A stretch of DNA of 64,000 nucleotides from Hydrangea macrophylla (Eukaryota; Streptophyta; Magnoliopsida; Cornales; Hydrangeaceae), in the NCBI GenBank assembly GCA_033977485.1, contig CM066984.1, forward strand, positions 30,175,501 through 30,239,500, written 5' to 3'. The notes beneath the pieces are model-generated. The model saw only the letters and a program-made list of their open reading frames with translations. It ran no database searches and was not told where the DNA came from. Each line of letters starts with the position of its first letter. Position 1 is the stretch's first letter. A program made the translations under genes and the position numbers. Below are positions 11,336 to 23,248 of the stretch, in pieces.

Positions 11336-11499
11336 ATGGGACAGTTGGCCTTCTGACCAAAATTTTCATACTCGCATTGGGGACCACTGAATTTTTTAGA
11401 AATGTCCCTCAAGGTTTTCCCTCGTTTTGAATAAACCCCTTGCATTTGAAATTAAAATAAGTTTTAAAGCTCTTCTCATAAGCTAAAATTGGCCCTGAT

Positions 11500-12160
11500 T
11501 TTGAGATTGAATTGATTTGGGTATAGCCAACTCTAGATTTTGAAAAATTGAATTGATTTAAGTCTGATTGACTCCTGATTTTAAGAAATTGAATTGATTT
11601 AAGTCTGATTGACTCCGGCTTTGAAAAATTGAATTGACTTGAGTTTGATTGACTCTTGATTTTGAAAATTTGAATTCATTTGTGTCTGATTGACTCCTGA
11701 ATTTATTTGGTTATAATCCACTCCGAATTTTGAAAAATTGAATTGATTTGAGTCAGACTGACTCCTCATTTCAAGAAACTGAATTGATTTGAGTTTGGTC
11801 GACTCCTAATTTAGAGAATTTTAATTTAATTCGAGTCCAAGTGACTCCGGTTTTGAAAAGTTGAATTGATTGGAGTCTGGTTGACTCTTGATTTTGAAAA
11901 TTTTAATTTAATTCGAGTCCGAATGACTATGGTTTTGAAAAGTTGAATTGAATGGAGTCTACTTAACTCCTAATTTTGAAAATTTTAATTAATTTGCGTG
12001 TGTTTGACTCCTGATTTCAAAAGATTGAATTGAGTCTAAATTAACTCCTGATTTTGAAAAATTAAATTGATCAGAGTTGGAACGACTCCGATTTTTAAAA
12101 GTTGAATTGTTTCTTAAATTCTTTGAGTCAGATTGACTCCTATTTTTTCAAAATTTAGAA
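11500..12160 (+). repeat. Tandem array with GAGTC-N5-GACTC core (second family)
   Basis: About thirteen diverged units of roughly 45-55 bp, each TTGAGTCTGATTGACTCCT followed by GATTTTGAAAAATTGAATT. The core inverted pair is the same as in the 9738-10440 array although the spacer between cores differs. It lies about 440 bp upstream of the gag remnant. Confidence 0.88.
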
Positions 12161-12599
12161 ACACTTTTTTTCAGTCCCGTTAGTCATTTGCATTTGCATT
12201 TCATACATGCCATAAAAAATTTCAAAATTCAAACAAATTGTTTGTCATTAAAGCACGAGTCCATTTTCAAAATTCCTCCCCCAAGAAAATCATTTTATAA
12301 AGAAATTATTTTCAAAATAAAATAGGAATACTATTCATGGAAAAGGGAGGAGCTCGTGGATTGCTTTAAAATAATAAAAAAATTTCAGAGGAGCTTCCAT
12401 TCTTTTTAAAAGAAAAGGATTCAATAAAAAAATAAAAGGGTAAAATAAAATTGAATAGGGACTTAAACAAAAAGGGGTACAATCATTATGGGGTTGAAGC
12501 ATAATTTTAAATTTTGAAATTGCAGAGAGATAGGTGATCATAGCTCCAAGAAATAAGACGGCCACACCTTCTTAGGTCTAATCCTCCCATCGTTTCAAA
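12161..12599. other. AT-rich spacer, no gene recognised
   Basis: Composition is A-rich with many AAAATTTT runs. I see no coding motif, repeat array or RNA signature. It may be the 5' leader of the gag remnant that follows. Confidence 0.5.
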
Positions 12600-13690
12600 A
12601 TGAAGACAGGTCCAATGACTGAGAAGTACTTCGTAAGAAGGTTCAATGCACTTCAAGGTATAATAGAACAACAAGGTCATGTGCTCTTCCAAATCATTAG
12701 GAAATTATATGGAATGACAAGTTCTGTCAACCTTCTATTCTATAAGCTAGAAAAGGTAGATAGGTTGGAGAGTATGATGGATTCAAGATATAGGAAAAAT
12801 GATTATATCTAAGGGTTAGAAGGGTCTCTTATCACTCCCAATGATGCGCTTAGAAATGGACAGATCAAGAAGGAAGAAGATTCACCTCGAAGGAAGCCTA
12901 TGGGAGGGAACCATTCCACCAATCATACCAAACTCGTTGTCAGTGTCCTTCACCAAAACACTAGCAATTATTTAACCTAACATCATCCTAAAACAATGAC
13001 CGTAGGATCTTTACCGGGCTTAGCATAACCCTATCCACCTCTCTTGAACAACTTGTTATCGGAGGATATCCCAAACCATTAGACCCTACTCTACCACCTA
13101 ACACACTTCCAGCAAGATATAATCCCACCAAATACTGCACCTTTCACCAAGGATATGGCCATGTGACCAATCATAGCATTAGACTCTATCATGAAATCCA
13201 AAATCTGATTAACAATAACATCATTGCACCACCGCCCACTTAGCTAAATCTCTACTGAACCCCATTACCGAATCTCCATGCATCCCTATCACCTCAACAT
13301 ATCAATCTTATAAGCCTTGAAACAACCAATTATGACCCGTCCATATACATCATGCCAATAATCAAACCCGAACCTGTGGTTATCCTCACAAAAGATGGTA
13401 AAATTTATGGCATGAGCCATGGAGGAGAACTAGACTTCTTTGAAGATTATTGGTATTTTTAAAATGATGATGAGGTAGACCTTTTCTCTTTAGAAGAACT
13501 AGACCTTGGGTTGCAAGACATCAAGTGGTGGGATGGAGAGTCTCCCAACGACTGAATATGGCATGAACCTGAGGAAGGACTTAAGTTTATGGACTATGAG
13601 CCTACTATTTGGGGGTTTCAGACCTAAGGATGGAAGTGAGGATGGTAATGAAGTAATGATGTTGGGAACTATTCTTGAGCGTGGATGCTA
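12600..13690 (+). pseudogene. Tat-lineage Ty3/gypsy gag C-terminal remnant
   Basis: The diagnostic block at about 13136-13177 reads CTFHQGYGHVTNHS, matching the CxFHxxxGHxTxxC finger typical of Tat-type Gag with the last Cys changed to Ser. It is followed by YHEIQNLINNNII, the usual helix after the finger. Upstream is a degenerate helical part. Downstream are GKIYGMSHGGEL and an acidic tail. There are many stops and frameshifts. No protease or reverse transcriptase follows, so pol was lost by deletion before the 3' noncoding region begins near 13700. Confidence 0.65.
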
Positions 13691-14697
13691 GTTGACTACT
13701 TAAGGAAGAAGATTTTTCACATAAAGAGTTCATGATATACCTATGGAGTTAAAGTTTTAGGCTGAGTCTTGTCTAGTCTTGAGAATTTTAATAAGTTGTG
13801 CTTGTTCAACAGTCTAGTATTTGAGCTTGAAGAAAGAAAAAGAGTCTAGTGATGTATTCGTTTTTCTTATAATCAATTAAAATAATCTTCATCTTTATAA
13901 GTTCTGCTGTGTGAAATTATGAATGTGTAGATTGCATGATGATTAAAGAAAAAAATCGCCGAAATAATCGTAGAAGAGATTCCATATATGAACTTGAGTA
14001 TTAAGAAAGATCCTAAATTATGCTTGAATTAGTACTTTGCTAAACAAACCAAAAAAGATTTTTGACTAAGCTCTTAAAGGCAAACTCAGAATGAATCCCA
14101 AACCCATTTGTTTTCTATTCAAGTCATCTTTTGTTAAATAAGACTAAAATTAGTGCCTAGATTAAGGAAGTTGATTTTATTCAAAGCTTTGTTAAACACA
14201 TGGTATAATGCCTTTCCCTATAAAAAAAATTGAGGGTAAGAAAAAATTTGTCCATGTGGGAAAACTTCATGGACCTCGAAAGCTATCAATATATAAGAAG
14301 AGTAAGAAATAATCGTGTCAATGCTTACTTTCAGAAACATGTGGACTTGGAGAAGGGTAGAATGTATAGAGAAAGATAAAAAAGAAAGAAATGAATTATA
14401 AAAGAGAAAAAGTGGAGAAGAATGCAAAAGATAGATAGTGACAAAAAGGAGGGAATAAAATAAGGAACCCATAGCTCGATATTGACTATTGTGGAAAGGG
14501 GAAGTGAGAAATACGCCTTATTCATTGATTAAAAGAATAAAAGAATAGTGAGTTGATATTGGCTATTGTGGAAAACTCGAATTGAATATGTACCTAACTC
14601 TTTGGAGATGAATATGGTGGGATGATATAGATTTTGATAAACAAAGAGGTACAAAAACTTGACTCGCATTGATGAACAAAAAAATATAGAAATACGG
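13691..14697. other. Noncoding Tat-element region, nothing recognised
   Basis: AT-rich sequence with purine-rich runs at about 14340-14460. No domain, RNA gene or clear array is visible. It lies between gag and the 3' repeats of the same presumed element. Confidence 0.5.
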
Positions 14698-14816
14698 CTC
14701 ACTAGGTTGAAAACCCGAAAGGGTACCTAGGCAAAAGATAGAGTGGAAAATGAATAATAGAAAATGCTCGCTAGGATGAAAACCCAAAAGGGTGCCTAGG
14801 CAAAAGTTAGAGCGAG
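14698..14816 (+). repeat. Duplicated hairpin motif CTAGG...CCTAG
   Basis: Two copies, about 68 bp apart, of a motif with nested pairing: CTAGG, then AAAACCC, a short A-rich loop, GGGT, then CCTAGGCAAAAG. The outer CTAGG/CCTAG and inner CCC/GGG arms are kept in both copies while the loops differ. I recall similar motifs from noncoding parts of plant Tat-type elements. Confidence 0.6.
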
Positions 14817-15059
14817 TAAAAGAAAAGAAAAAAAAAGGTGAAGGCATTATACCATAATAGACCTATGCTTGTTGACATATGTTTTGAGCACCAGTTTTGA
14901 CCTGAACGTTGAATTCAGATCAAGTTAGCTCAGATTTAACACTGTTAAATAGTTTTCTAGAAAATTCATTCCATGTAGATCCCAATGTGATTGATCTTGA
15001 AATTTATCAGCTTGACCATGTTTAAAACCTCATTATGCTTAAGATCAAAAGTCTCATGT

Positions 15060-15400
15060 TAGGATTCAACTATGTTTGACTACTAGGGGATACATAGACA
15101 ACCTCTCAAAAAGTTCAGCCTCACCAGTGTTTAAGCCCAACTCTTTGGGTCTTGCCTTTGTCCAAACTCTGCTCCCTTGTTCGAAACTACATTTGTCTTG
15201 ATTCTCGCTAAGAGATACGTAGGGAACATCTCAAAAGGTTCGGTCTCACCCGTGTTTATGCCTAACTCTAAGGGTCTTACCTTTGTCCAAACTCTGCTCC
15301 CTTGTTTGGAACTACATTTGACCTGATTCCCGCTAGGGGATATGTAGGCAACCTCTTAAAAGGTTCAGTCTCAACCATTGACTCAAACTCATTTGTGCTT
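15060..15400 (+). repeat. 125-bp tandem repeat carrying the GATACGTAGGCAACC motif
   Basis: Three units with GATAC/GATAT at 15089, 15214 and 15339, exactly 125 bp apart. Each has CTAGGGGATACRTAGGCAAC, then CTCAAAAGGTTC, a GTCTCACC box and CTCTGCTCCCTTGTT. The first motif is also at 1758 and near 17690. Confidence 0.85.
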
Positions 15401-16970
15401 CACACTAGGGACAAGGCCCACTTAAATCTTATCAACATCCTTTGCCCTTGTACTAGGGGCAAGATCTTGTCATGAGGATTAAGGTCAAATATTGCATGAC
15501 AAACAAGTGCCGGACCGGTGGGTTTCCTTCAATGTTAAACAAATCATCACTCTTTGATCTTCATGCTAGGGGCATGCCCTCATACTAAATTTATATCAAT
15601 CAAGTACAAGGGACAAGTTAGTTCTGAGGTATTATCTTTGCATGAGGTAGATGAAATCGTATTTTGCTATTTTAATTAGAAATAAGAGTTTAATGGTTAT
15701 GATGAAGAGAGAGTAAAGAATTGATTACAAACATGATTAGGGAAAATTTTCAATCCTTGAATTTATTCATGAAGTCTCATCTCAAAGAATTGGGTGAATA
15801 GAAAAAGAATAATCTAGATCATGCACAAGGTACATTACTCGTAATAAGGCACTACGTTAAACCAAAATAGAAAAAGATGTATGATTTGATTGTTTTTAGG
15901 GTCTCTGATTAAATTTAAATTTGAGTCATAGAGTTGTAGACTTTGTGGGTGTATCTTGAGCAATAAATTAAGATTTTTGAAAGGTAAAATGGAAATAAGG
16001 AGTCCATGAGCATACATGCTGACTTCTGAAATGATCAAATTTTACGGTAGTATCATATCATCAATCATAAATGTCTAAGCTAGGGAAAATGTTCACGTCT
16101 CTCGGATTTCATAAATTTAATCCCTACAACTTCAAGGATATCTATAGCAATAATTGTGCAATGCATATATGGTTCGCCTCTAGTAGCTCCACAATGTTTC
16201 CCCTTTAAGAGCAGTTCGCCTTTACTGGCTCTACATGGTTTTTATAGTTGAATAGGTGTCTCTTGCAGAGCATGATGATTTTATTGCATATTATAGTTTC
16301 ATGCACCACACTTATTGTTTGCGTTAAATTGACCAACAATGTGTTTCTTGAGAGTAGCTCGCCTCCTAGGCTCTACATTGCATTTAATTGATAAACAAGC
16401 AACCCCTGCGTGGGCTTATTGATTTTATTGAGCATCTTTTTAAAATCATGCATATGTATTTATAATTGAATCAACAATAGAGTAATTTGCCTTAGTAGCA
16501 TTGCATTGCATTAGTTTCAAGAATCTCCCGCACCGTTGCATTGATTGTGTTGAACATGTTTTAAATCATGCATGGTGTCCCTAGTTCGTCTTAAATGTCT
16601 CCGGCAGTACCTTTTCCCCAACAAAGTGATGTCGCATTTATGTTCAATTCCTCAGCAGAATAGTTTTCCCTCTAGGCTCTTCATGAGTCTATTGTGGAGA
16701 AGTTACTGTATCTGTGCATTGATTTCAACATCTCTTATAAGCCATGCATTGCGTTAACTATTCATGTCATCTATGCTGTCTATCATCCATGTTTTCTATG
16801 CTCTTTGCAGATCCACACTTCCTTTGCTCCTTGCAATCCATGCAGTCCATAAATTCACGCTTTCTTTGCTCCCTATAAATCCATGCTCTCGCATTTATGC
16901 TGCATTCATATTATATTTTCTCTTTACCTTTATGATGCCTGCGCCCTAGGCATTCTTATGATCTTTGATC
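15401..16970. other. Tat-element 3' region, scattered short repeats only
   Basis: No gene seen. Related phrases such as GTTCGCCT...GGCTCTACA near 16155, 16208 and 16345 suggest an eroded tandem array. Near 16790-16880 there are pyrimidine-rich ATCCATG phrases. Confidence 0.45.
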
Positions 16971-16974
16971 CCTG

Positions 16975-17340
16975 CACTCCTTACCTAGCATGAAATGTTA
17001 TGTATGGACAACTCTGTATCTCAGCTCTCTACATCTCAACTTCCACTCTGTGTGTCAGCATCTCTGTACTCCCTACCTAGCATAAAGTGCTACATATGGA
17101 CAACTCTGTATATCAGCTCTCTACATCTCAGCCTCCGCTCTCTACATCTCAACCTCCACTCTCTACTCTCTACTCTCAGCAACTATGCACTCCCTACATA
17201 GCATGAAGCGTGTATGGAGATCTTTGTATCCTAGTTCTCCGCATCTTAGCCTCCACTCTCTGCTCTCAACATATTTGTACTCCCTACTTAGCATGAAGTT
17301 TCCTGTATGGAGATATCTGCATCTCAGCCTCAACTCTTTA
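16975..17340 (+). repeat. Approximately 90-120-bp tandem repeat
   Basis: Four units anchored by CTCCCTAC-TAGCATGAA at about 16980, 17071, 17190 and 17280, each followed by ATGGANA...CTCTGTATCTCAGCTCTC. Spacing varies because of internal CTCTACATCTCA expansions. It lies about 550 bp upstream of the LTR at 17886. Confidence 0.75.
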
Positions 17341-18468
17341 CAAACACTCGTGATGTTCATTATAACTGGCTCATCACTACGAATTCCAGGCATAGTTCTC
17401 TTTAAGTGGCTTCATGGACCCTTCTTGTCTCCACTTAGCTCTCATAGAGAGCTATGCACGGAGATGTTGTATGAATCATCGGCGCTTAGGACACCCTATT
17501 ATTGCATCGTCTATACTAAGGACACCCTTCATGAGTTTTGGATCCCTGTTACGTCGTGAACCATAACTTGGGTCCTTCCCCACGTATAATGCATGTTAGT
17601 ATTAGTTTAAGTTTTATATCCTTCATTATGTTTTACTTGAATTATTACTTGCATGTGGTATGGTCATTGAATAATGATTGGTCTAATTTCCTATGAGGGA
17701 ATACATAGGCAGCTACTTTAAGCACAGACACTTGATTTTTGAGATTTAATTTGCTTGTTTCCATGTTTGGATTTTTTCATTTTTTTTTCCTGAAGTCTTC
17801 TGAACTCACTAAAGGTTGCCATCCATGCTTTGTCATTACCTGATGACACGCTTTACTTGCAAAGCTCTATCAAAGAGTGGCAAATTGTTGACACCTTATT
17901 TTGGTGTGTCCGTTCGATAGAAGTTACCCTGGTTCAAGGACAACCCGATGACTAGAATCAGGTTTTGTTGATTTATGAAGCAAAAATTTGTAAAGCACTA
18001 TGCTCTCTTAAACACATTAGAATAAACTCTAGGATGAGTTAGGTATGTTAGAAACTTAATTTATAGACAAGAGCCCGAATTAGGATAGCATTTTACATAA
18101 AATGATAAAAGTTTGCCTTTACTGAGGAAAATTCAGATCTTGGGCTATGATCCTGAGAGCTCCCTTTAGAAATTATTCCTAAATTAACTTAAAATGATGC
18201 CTTGAGCCCTCACGTTGGCCAAAAACATCTTAGGATAATTTTCATGCCAAAATAGCCCTTCTACGCATTTTGGTTAACTCCATTTCGGAGTCAGCATCAC
18301 TTTTTTTTTTAATCATAACTCAAAATCTACAAATTAATTTTGAATGAGAATAAAAGAATTCTAAACTAGACTTTTATACCATTTCAATGGTATATCATAA
18401 GCCCTTTTTTGATAATCGAGGTAAGAGAATGAAGTTTGGGAAGTTTGAAGATGAAAAATAACTTTTGG

Positions 18469-18495
18469 GGCTGAATGCCATATTGGCATTCAGCC
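18469..18495. promoter_or_regulatory. 12-bp-arm perfect inverted repeat in U3 of T1
   Basis: GGCTGAATGCCA, loop TAT, TGGCATTCAGCC. It is a perfect 12-bp stem located about 209 bp upstream of the TATA box at 18704. It could be a hairpin or a paired protein-binding site. Confidence 0.85.
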
Positions 18496-18658
18496 AGAGT
18501 CGCTATGGCCTTCAACCCCAAAACTCAATCTTGACTGTTCATTTGTTCCCGATCTGCACGAACTAGAATAAATTCGACCAATCAAAGCCAAGTACGACCA
18601 AAACCTCCTAGGTACACCTCAAACAACCTAGGTGCAAGCCTCTAAAGCTTGTATTTTC

Positions 18659-18714
18659 GTCCCACATCGCTTAAACATGAAAAACACACCCCAGAACCCA
18701 AACTATAAATAGAG
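18659..18714 (+). promoter_or_regulatory. snRNA-type USE plus TATA promoter in the T1 LTR
   Basis: GTCCCACATCG at 18659-18669 matches the plant snRNA upstream sequence element RTCCCACATCG exactly. TATAAATA begins at 18704, leaving 34 bp between. That spacing is characteristic of plant RNA polymerase II snRNA genes; polymerase III U6-type genes have about 10 bp less. The sequence that would be transcribed does not resemble a spliceosomal snRNA, so I read this as the retrotransposon promoter. Confidence 0.65.
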
Positions 18715-20039
18715 GCATTCACCTCTCAATCCAATGCACCAAAAAATCCTAAGAATTAGAGAGCTCAAGAAAACCCCATTGGAAGATTCTGAAGTACTTA
18801 TAAAAGTTCTTGGGAATAGTTAATCTTTTAACTGTAGGGTTTTGCTCTTAGATATTACGGTGCTAACAGAGCTCTACCGAAGGAAGATTCTGAGGGATGT
18901 TCTTGGCGTAAGATTTCTTCTACTTCTTTTCTTTCTTGTTTTTATTAGTATTCTTAGTTTAGTTCTTCTTAGTTCATAGTCTATATTTATTTTCTTGTTT
19001 GCTCATAGTTATTCTTCTTTTCAAAGTAGTTTAGATCTTCTAGGCTTCTAGGTTAGCCTATTGTACCATTTATGGACCATGAAACAAGAAAAAAAAAGAA
19101 GAAAGAAAAGAAGAAGAAGAAAGCTTAAACATTAAAAACACACCCCAGATCTAAACTAAGAAAACTAATAAAAAAAAAGAAAGCAAACGAAGAAGAAGAA
19201 ACCTTATGCCAAGAATAGCCACTGCTAGTGAGGTTTGTAACCAAGTTATGGCTATTCCAATCTCACTATGGACCATGAAACCCTAATTATGCTTTGCTAA
19301 CCTTGTTTAGCTTTTCCATGCTTGTCCATGCATCCTTGCATACATATGTACACTATTCACATATAGAATAGAAAGATATCACGATTAAGGTTTATACATG
19401 CACACATGCACTTAATATCCATATTTGGTTATTATGCTTGTACTGTCCTAACCCTGATTAATTATGAAGCTATAATTTTGGAGTGTTATGCTATCCCGGG
19501 TAAGTTCTCCAATAGTTCCCTTTTATTTACTGCTTTCCTAAATCATCTAGAAGCATGTTTAGGTGGATAAAACTGGTTTAACTTTCCTTATATATTACTT
19601 GTATATAGAATTCCTATGTTTCTAGAGTTTGAATGTGTTTTCACGTTTACTTCCTTTCACATGCATAGGGGAGTGTAGTAATACGTTTAGTCCCCGAATT
19701 ATCACTTTAGCACGTGCATTGCACATAAGTGCATAATTTATTGCATACATTTTTTTTCTTAATTTGTTTAGGAGTTGACATAGGATTGCATTAGTGTAAA
19801 TGAAATGGTTCACAAAATGTCTAGTCAAATACCTTGAAAGTTGAGTAGAGGCTTGTTTTCGAACATGGCTAGAGAGGGTGTTTTAGCATGATCTAGCTCC
19901 TTCTCTCTCGTACCTTATCCCCCAAATTGAGTTATTTGGTGATGATGGGCGTGGTGTACTCTTTCATTCGACTTGATAGATTTAGTTTTCTTGGTTTCCT
20001 TTATCAAACTAGTGAGGATCTCTCCAAATTTAGTCTTTT

Positions 20040-21693
20040 GGGATATAATTGGATTACTTAATGATGTAGCCTCAGATATGGATCATAGGTATCGATTGTA
20101 GCCTCAGGTGGGGATAAAAGACCCCATGGAATCCAAATACGAATAATTTAAATCAATCAGATCAGATAAAGGCTAATGACGGATGGTGAACCTCTCTCAT
20201 AGTTGTTGACATGAGATTTGTAATGGGATCAATCGAGTGAGTTTGGTCTTTCTAGGCCCTATACTTGGTTAAGGTACCTATAGGCTTGTTGTTAAGATAT
20301 GTAATAGTTGAGACTTTGTACTAAGGCTTGTTGTTGATATGTAACAATCGATACATTATACCAAGGCTTGTTGAAGGCAATTATCGGTACTTCATGCCAA
20401 GGCTTGTAGTTACGAAGGGGATAGCTAGGGCTCTGTGCCAAGCAAACCATTATTACTTTCCGATAGACTGGCACTCCGATAGGTCAACCGCTATCGGATC
20501 CTCAGTTCAAAAAGACCTAGTTCCAATCATTCAAAAGACGCATAAGGGGGTGGATGCTGTATATGTATGCCCTTCCTTGAAGCGGTCAAGTCTTTCTTTA
20601 TTGCTCGATTCGGCTTGATTCGTGGAGAGGTGTCGCTGGCTCAAAGGGTGGAAATGGGTGAAAAAGGTATAAGAGACAAGCGCAGAGTTTTTTCCTTATT
20701 CAAAATCTCACCAGTAGTCGCTTAAGGGGACAGAACAGGGAGGCCTTTAAGGTTGTAGGGGATCCTCCTCAATAATAAAGTGCAAGTAGCTTCTCTTTTT
20801 CTTATTGAGTCGGATGAATCAAGGTTTTTCAAAGCCTTCTGATATAGTAGGGTCAGTCCCAGTTTCCTTAGGTTATTTGGGTATGGAAAGGCAGAGGAGG
20901 CACTTGTGGAAATGTTACAAGAATGGGAGAGCTGGGGCTCTGTGCCAGGCTTTGCATTACTATTTTTGCGGTTTCTAGAAAGTGAATCAAAATCCTTGGG
21001 CATGAGTTTTGTCCATCCAAAGTATGGTTGGGTATGCATTAGAAGAATATGTCAGTAACATGGACCCATAATCCATGACATTGTAATTCATGTAGAATGG
21101 TCGCATATAGTGGAAAGTTGTCTATAGGGATACGAATGTCGAAAAACTACTTCTCAATACAATTACTCTATAATGCTTCTTACTAATGACACTTTGTTAG
21201 TTTATACTCACTCAGCTTTACAAGTTGATAGTGTTTATGCCAAAGGATGTTCCCACGTCGAGCTTTCTAGATGTATGGCTGTGCAAGGGAAGAACTGGTT
21301 GACGAGGGATTACTCGAATGAAGGCTACTTGGATGGAGGACACACTAGAGAAGGACCTGAAGGAGAAGATCACTACACGGATGACGACATGTATGCCAGT
21401 TGAAGACTAGGGCTAGATCGTAGTTGTCGTTTGTTTATACTTTGGATGATGCTACTTTTATAGTTGGCGAGTGTACCATAGGTTTTGGATGTTGGAGTTT
21501 ATAACAGTTGGGTTTGTAATAAGACTATTAAGTTTGAGTTTATTATATTCAGGTTTAATGTTTCATTTACTGCAATCATATCTCTATTGTTTAGACTTAT
21601 ATGTCGTGGACAATAATGTGATATTCACCAGTCACGGCTACGGACCCAAAAATGAATTTGTAGTTTCTCTATTTTTGCTACTTTGAGGCATGA
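20040..21693 (+). mobile_element. Tekay-like LTR D, 5'-truncated
   Basis: The right part carries the family landmarks in order: ACTCACTCAGCTTTACAAG near 21207, TTCCCACGTCGAGCTTTCTAG near 21250, and the terminal GACAATAATG...CCAGTCACG with CTCTATTTTTGCTACTTTGA and end GGCATGACA at 21693. No TGTAATACC start is seen, so the left part is lost. An eroded repeat of about 46-50 bp with AAGGCTTGTTG-TGATATGTAA lies at 20283-20430, at the array position of this LTR family. An AGGGCTCTGTGCCA phrase recurs near 20430 and 20937. Confidence 0.68.
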
Positions 21694-23248
21694 CAGTCCA
21701 TAATCATCAATTATCTCTATATGTACTATCTATTTTACCCCCCAACACATATATGGACATCAATATATATATATGCACACTAAATAGGTTAGTGAAGATA
21801 TTTATTTGCTTACCATATTTGATTTATTATTAATATCCCATAATTTTAGTCATTTACGTTTCAAATTTTTTTTTTCTTTCCTTAAGTTATTTTCATCACA
21901 TCATTGTCATTCATCACCTAATAGTCTTTCCTTACACCATTGAATATTTTTGTGTTTAATTAGATCATGCGAATTCAGATAAAGTGTGAAATTTCATACT
22001 ATTCTACCATCATTATTGTTGGTTATGATTTCCCTAGATGTTTGAATGGACTTGTTAAAAAACATTTCAGCGAGTACTTTTGATGCAATTTGTAATGCAT
22101 TAATCACTTATTATATGGGGATTATCATCATTGGTAGATTACCAAATACTAGAAATTGCAATGTAATGATAATTTAATTATGAGACTCAGTAATCTAACA
22201 TAAACTAGATTGACTACAATATATACATGCTTCTATACATCAAATATGACCAAACTAGTATAAATATCTGTTGATTTTATTTTAGGTGCAAGGTAAGAAA
22301 AGAAGACAAGAAAAGATTGGTATGTGGTTCGTCGTTGTTAATGAAGATACCCTATGTCCACGTGGTGTATTTGACCACTTTCACTAGACAATTAAACAGC
22401 TAGTGACCTTCGGTGAACCATCAGCGGACTAGAACTACTGGAGGTCGGCTGAGTGTGTTAGATTGCAAATTACTATATGTGTCTTGTATATGTAGGAAGG
22501 AGGAAGATCCCCTCCTTGGAGGTGAGGGGTCCCTTTTATACAAGCAAGATGCCTCCTCATACATGGAAACAACATTGATAAGGCAATACAATCTAATTTG
22601 ATTTGATTGACACAAAACCATGCATGTTTCCTGAGATTAGAAAACTCTCTCTACTGTCCATTAATCTCCTAGCTGACATAGGAAACTATATGGAAGGTTT
22701 TGGAGCATGTTCTAAGACATGGTCGTGTTGTGCCTATGACTAGTCATGCTTAGGCAGCAATTCTGACTCGTAGCCTGGGATCCGTAGCTCTTTTACAGAT
22801 CGGTTAGGAACTTACCCAATGCTTTATGATGTGGCTGCGAAGCTTTGCTCTCATTGGTTGAGTGTTTTTCTACATATCAGTTGCCCTACAATTCTAAGGC
22901 TAAATTGGTGCTTTATCAAATGAGACTTGGAAATTGGTATTGCTCAGTGTAACTGCTCTTCGTCAGACCGATCACCTCGATAAATGGGGCTATTAACTCA
23001 GTCTGATGGATCGGGGGATTGGGGTCTGACTTGCCACATGTCAAGGATGGGTTGGCCTGGTCAGGATTCAACTAGGCTAGAATCAGGGTAACTAGACCAT
23101 CATGAATGAACCAAATAGTCAGATTGCACCATAGATGTCCACATTTTTTCGAGCAACACTTGGCTACCCGAGGTTTTAACTGTCAGGCATTTAGGTAGGA
23201 AGAATTCTGGGCTGTTAGATTTTAGATCATCTAAACCATTTACACTGT
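21694..23248. other. No gene recognised; AT-rich then mixed sequence
   Basis: 21694-22390 is strongly AT-rich with no long frame. 22390-23240 is more mixed, with an imperfect inverted CCCCTCC/GGAGG at about 22505-22530 next to TTTTATACAA. It probably contains an eroded LTR of the reverse-oriented element to the right, but I could not find ends. Confidence 0.4.

Larger units (their letters stand above)
17886..20035 (+). mobile_element. LTR of Tat-lineage element (T1), 3'-truncated
   Basis: It starts TGTTGACACC just after a purine-rich tract (CAAAGAGTGGCAAA), as expected for polypurine tract plus 3' LTR. It has U3 to 18703, a TATA box, and a long transcribed part whose end resembles the LTR at 38438-40613: a GAGGGTGTTTTAG box, CTCTCGTACC, then TTTCTTGGTTTCC. 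The matching LTR continues another 60 bp to its end; here similarity is lost near 20035, where a Tekay-like LTR fragment begins, so the right end is missing or unrecognisable. Confidence 0.7.

Noticed and set aside
16995..17559. Overlapping short frames over the CTCTACATCTCAG repeats
   Set aside because: They follow the tandem repeat in every frame; no conserved protein.
18735..18900. A genuine snRNA gene downstream of the USE/TATA pair
   Set aside because: The sequence shows none of the U1, U2, U4, U5 or U6 starts I know and lies inside a recognisable LTR.
23134..23143. GATGTCCACA as the end of a reverse-oriented Tat LTR
   Set aside because: It resembles the TGTGGACATC-type terminus, but I found no partner end, TATA box or duplication to support it.
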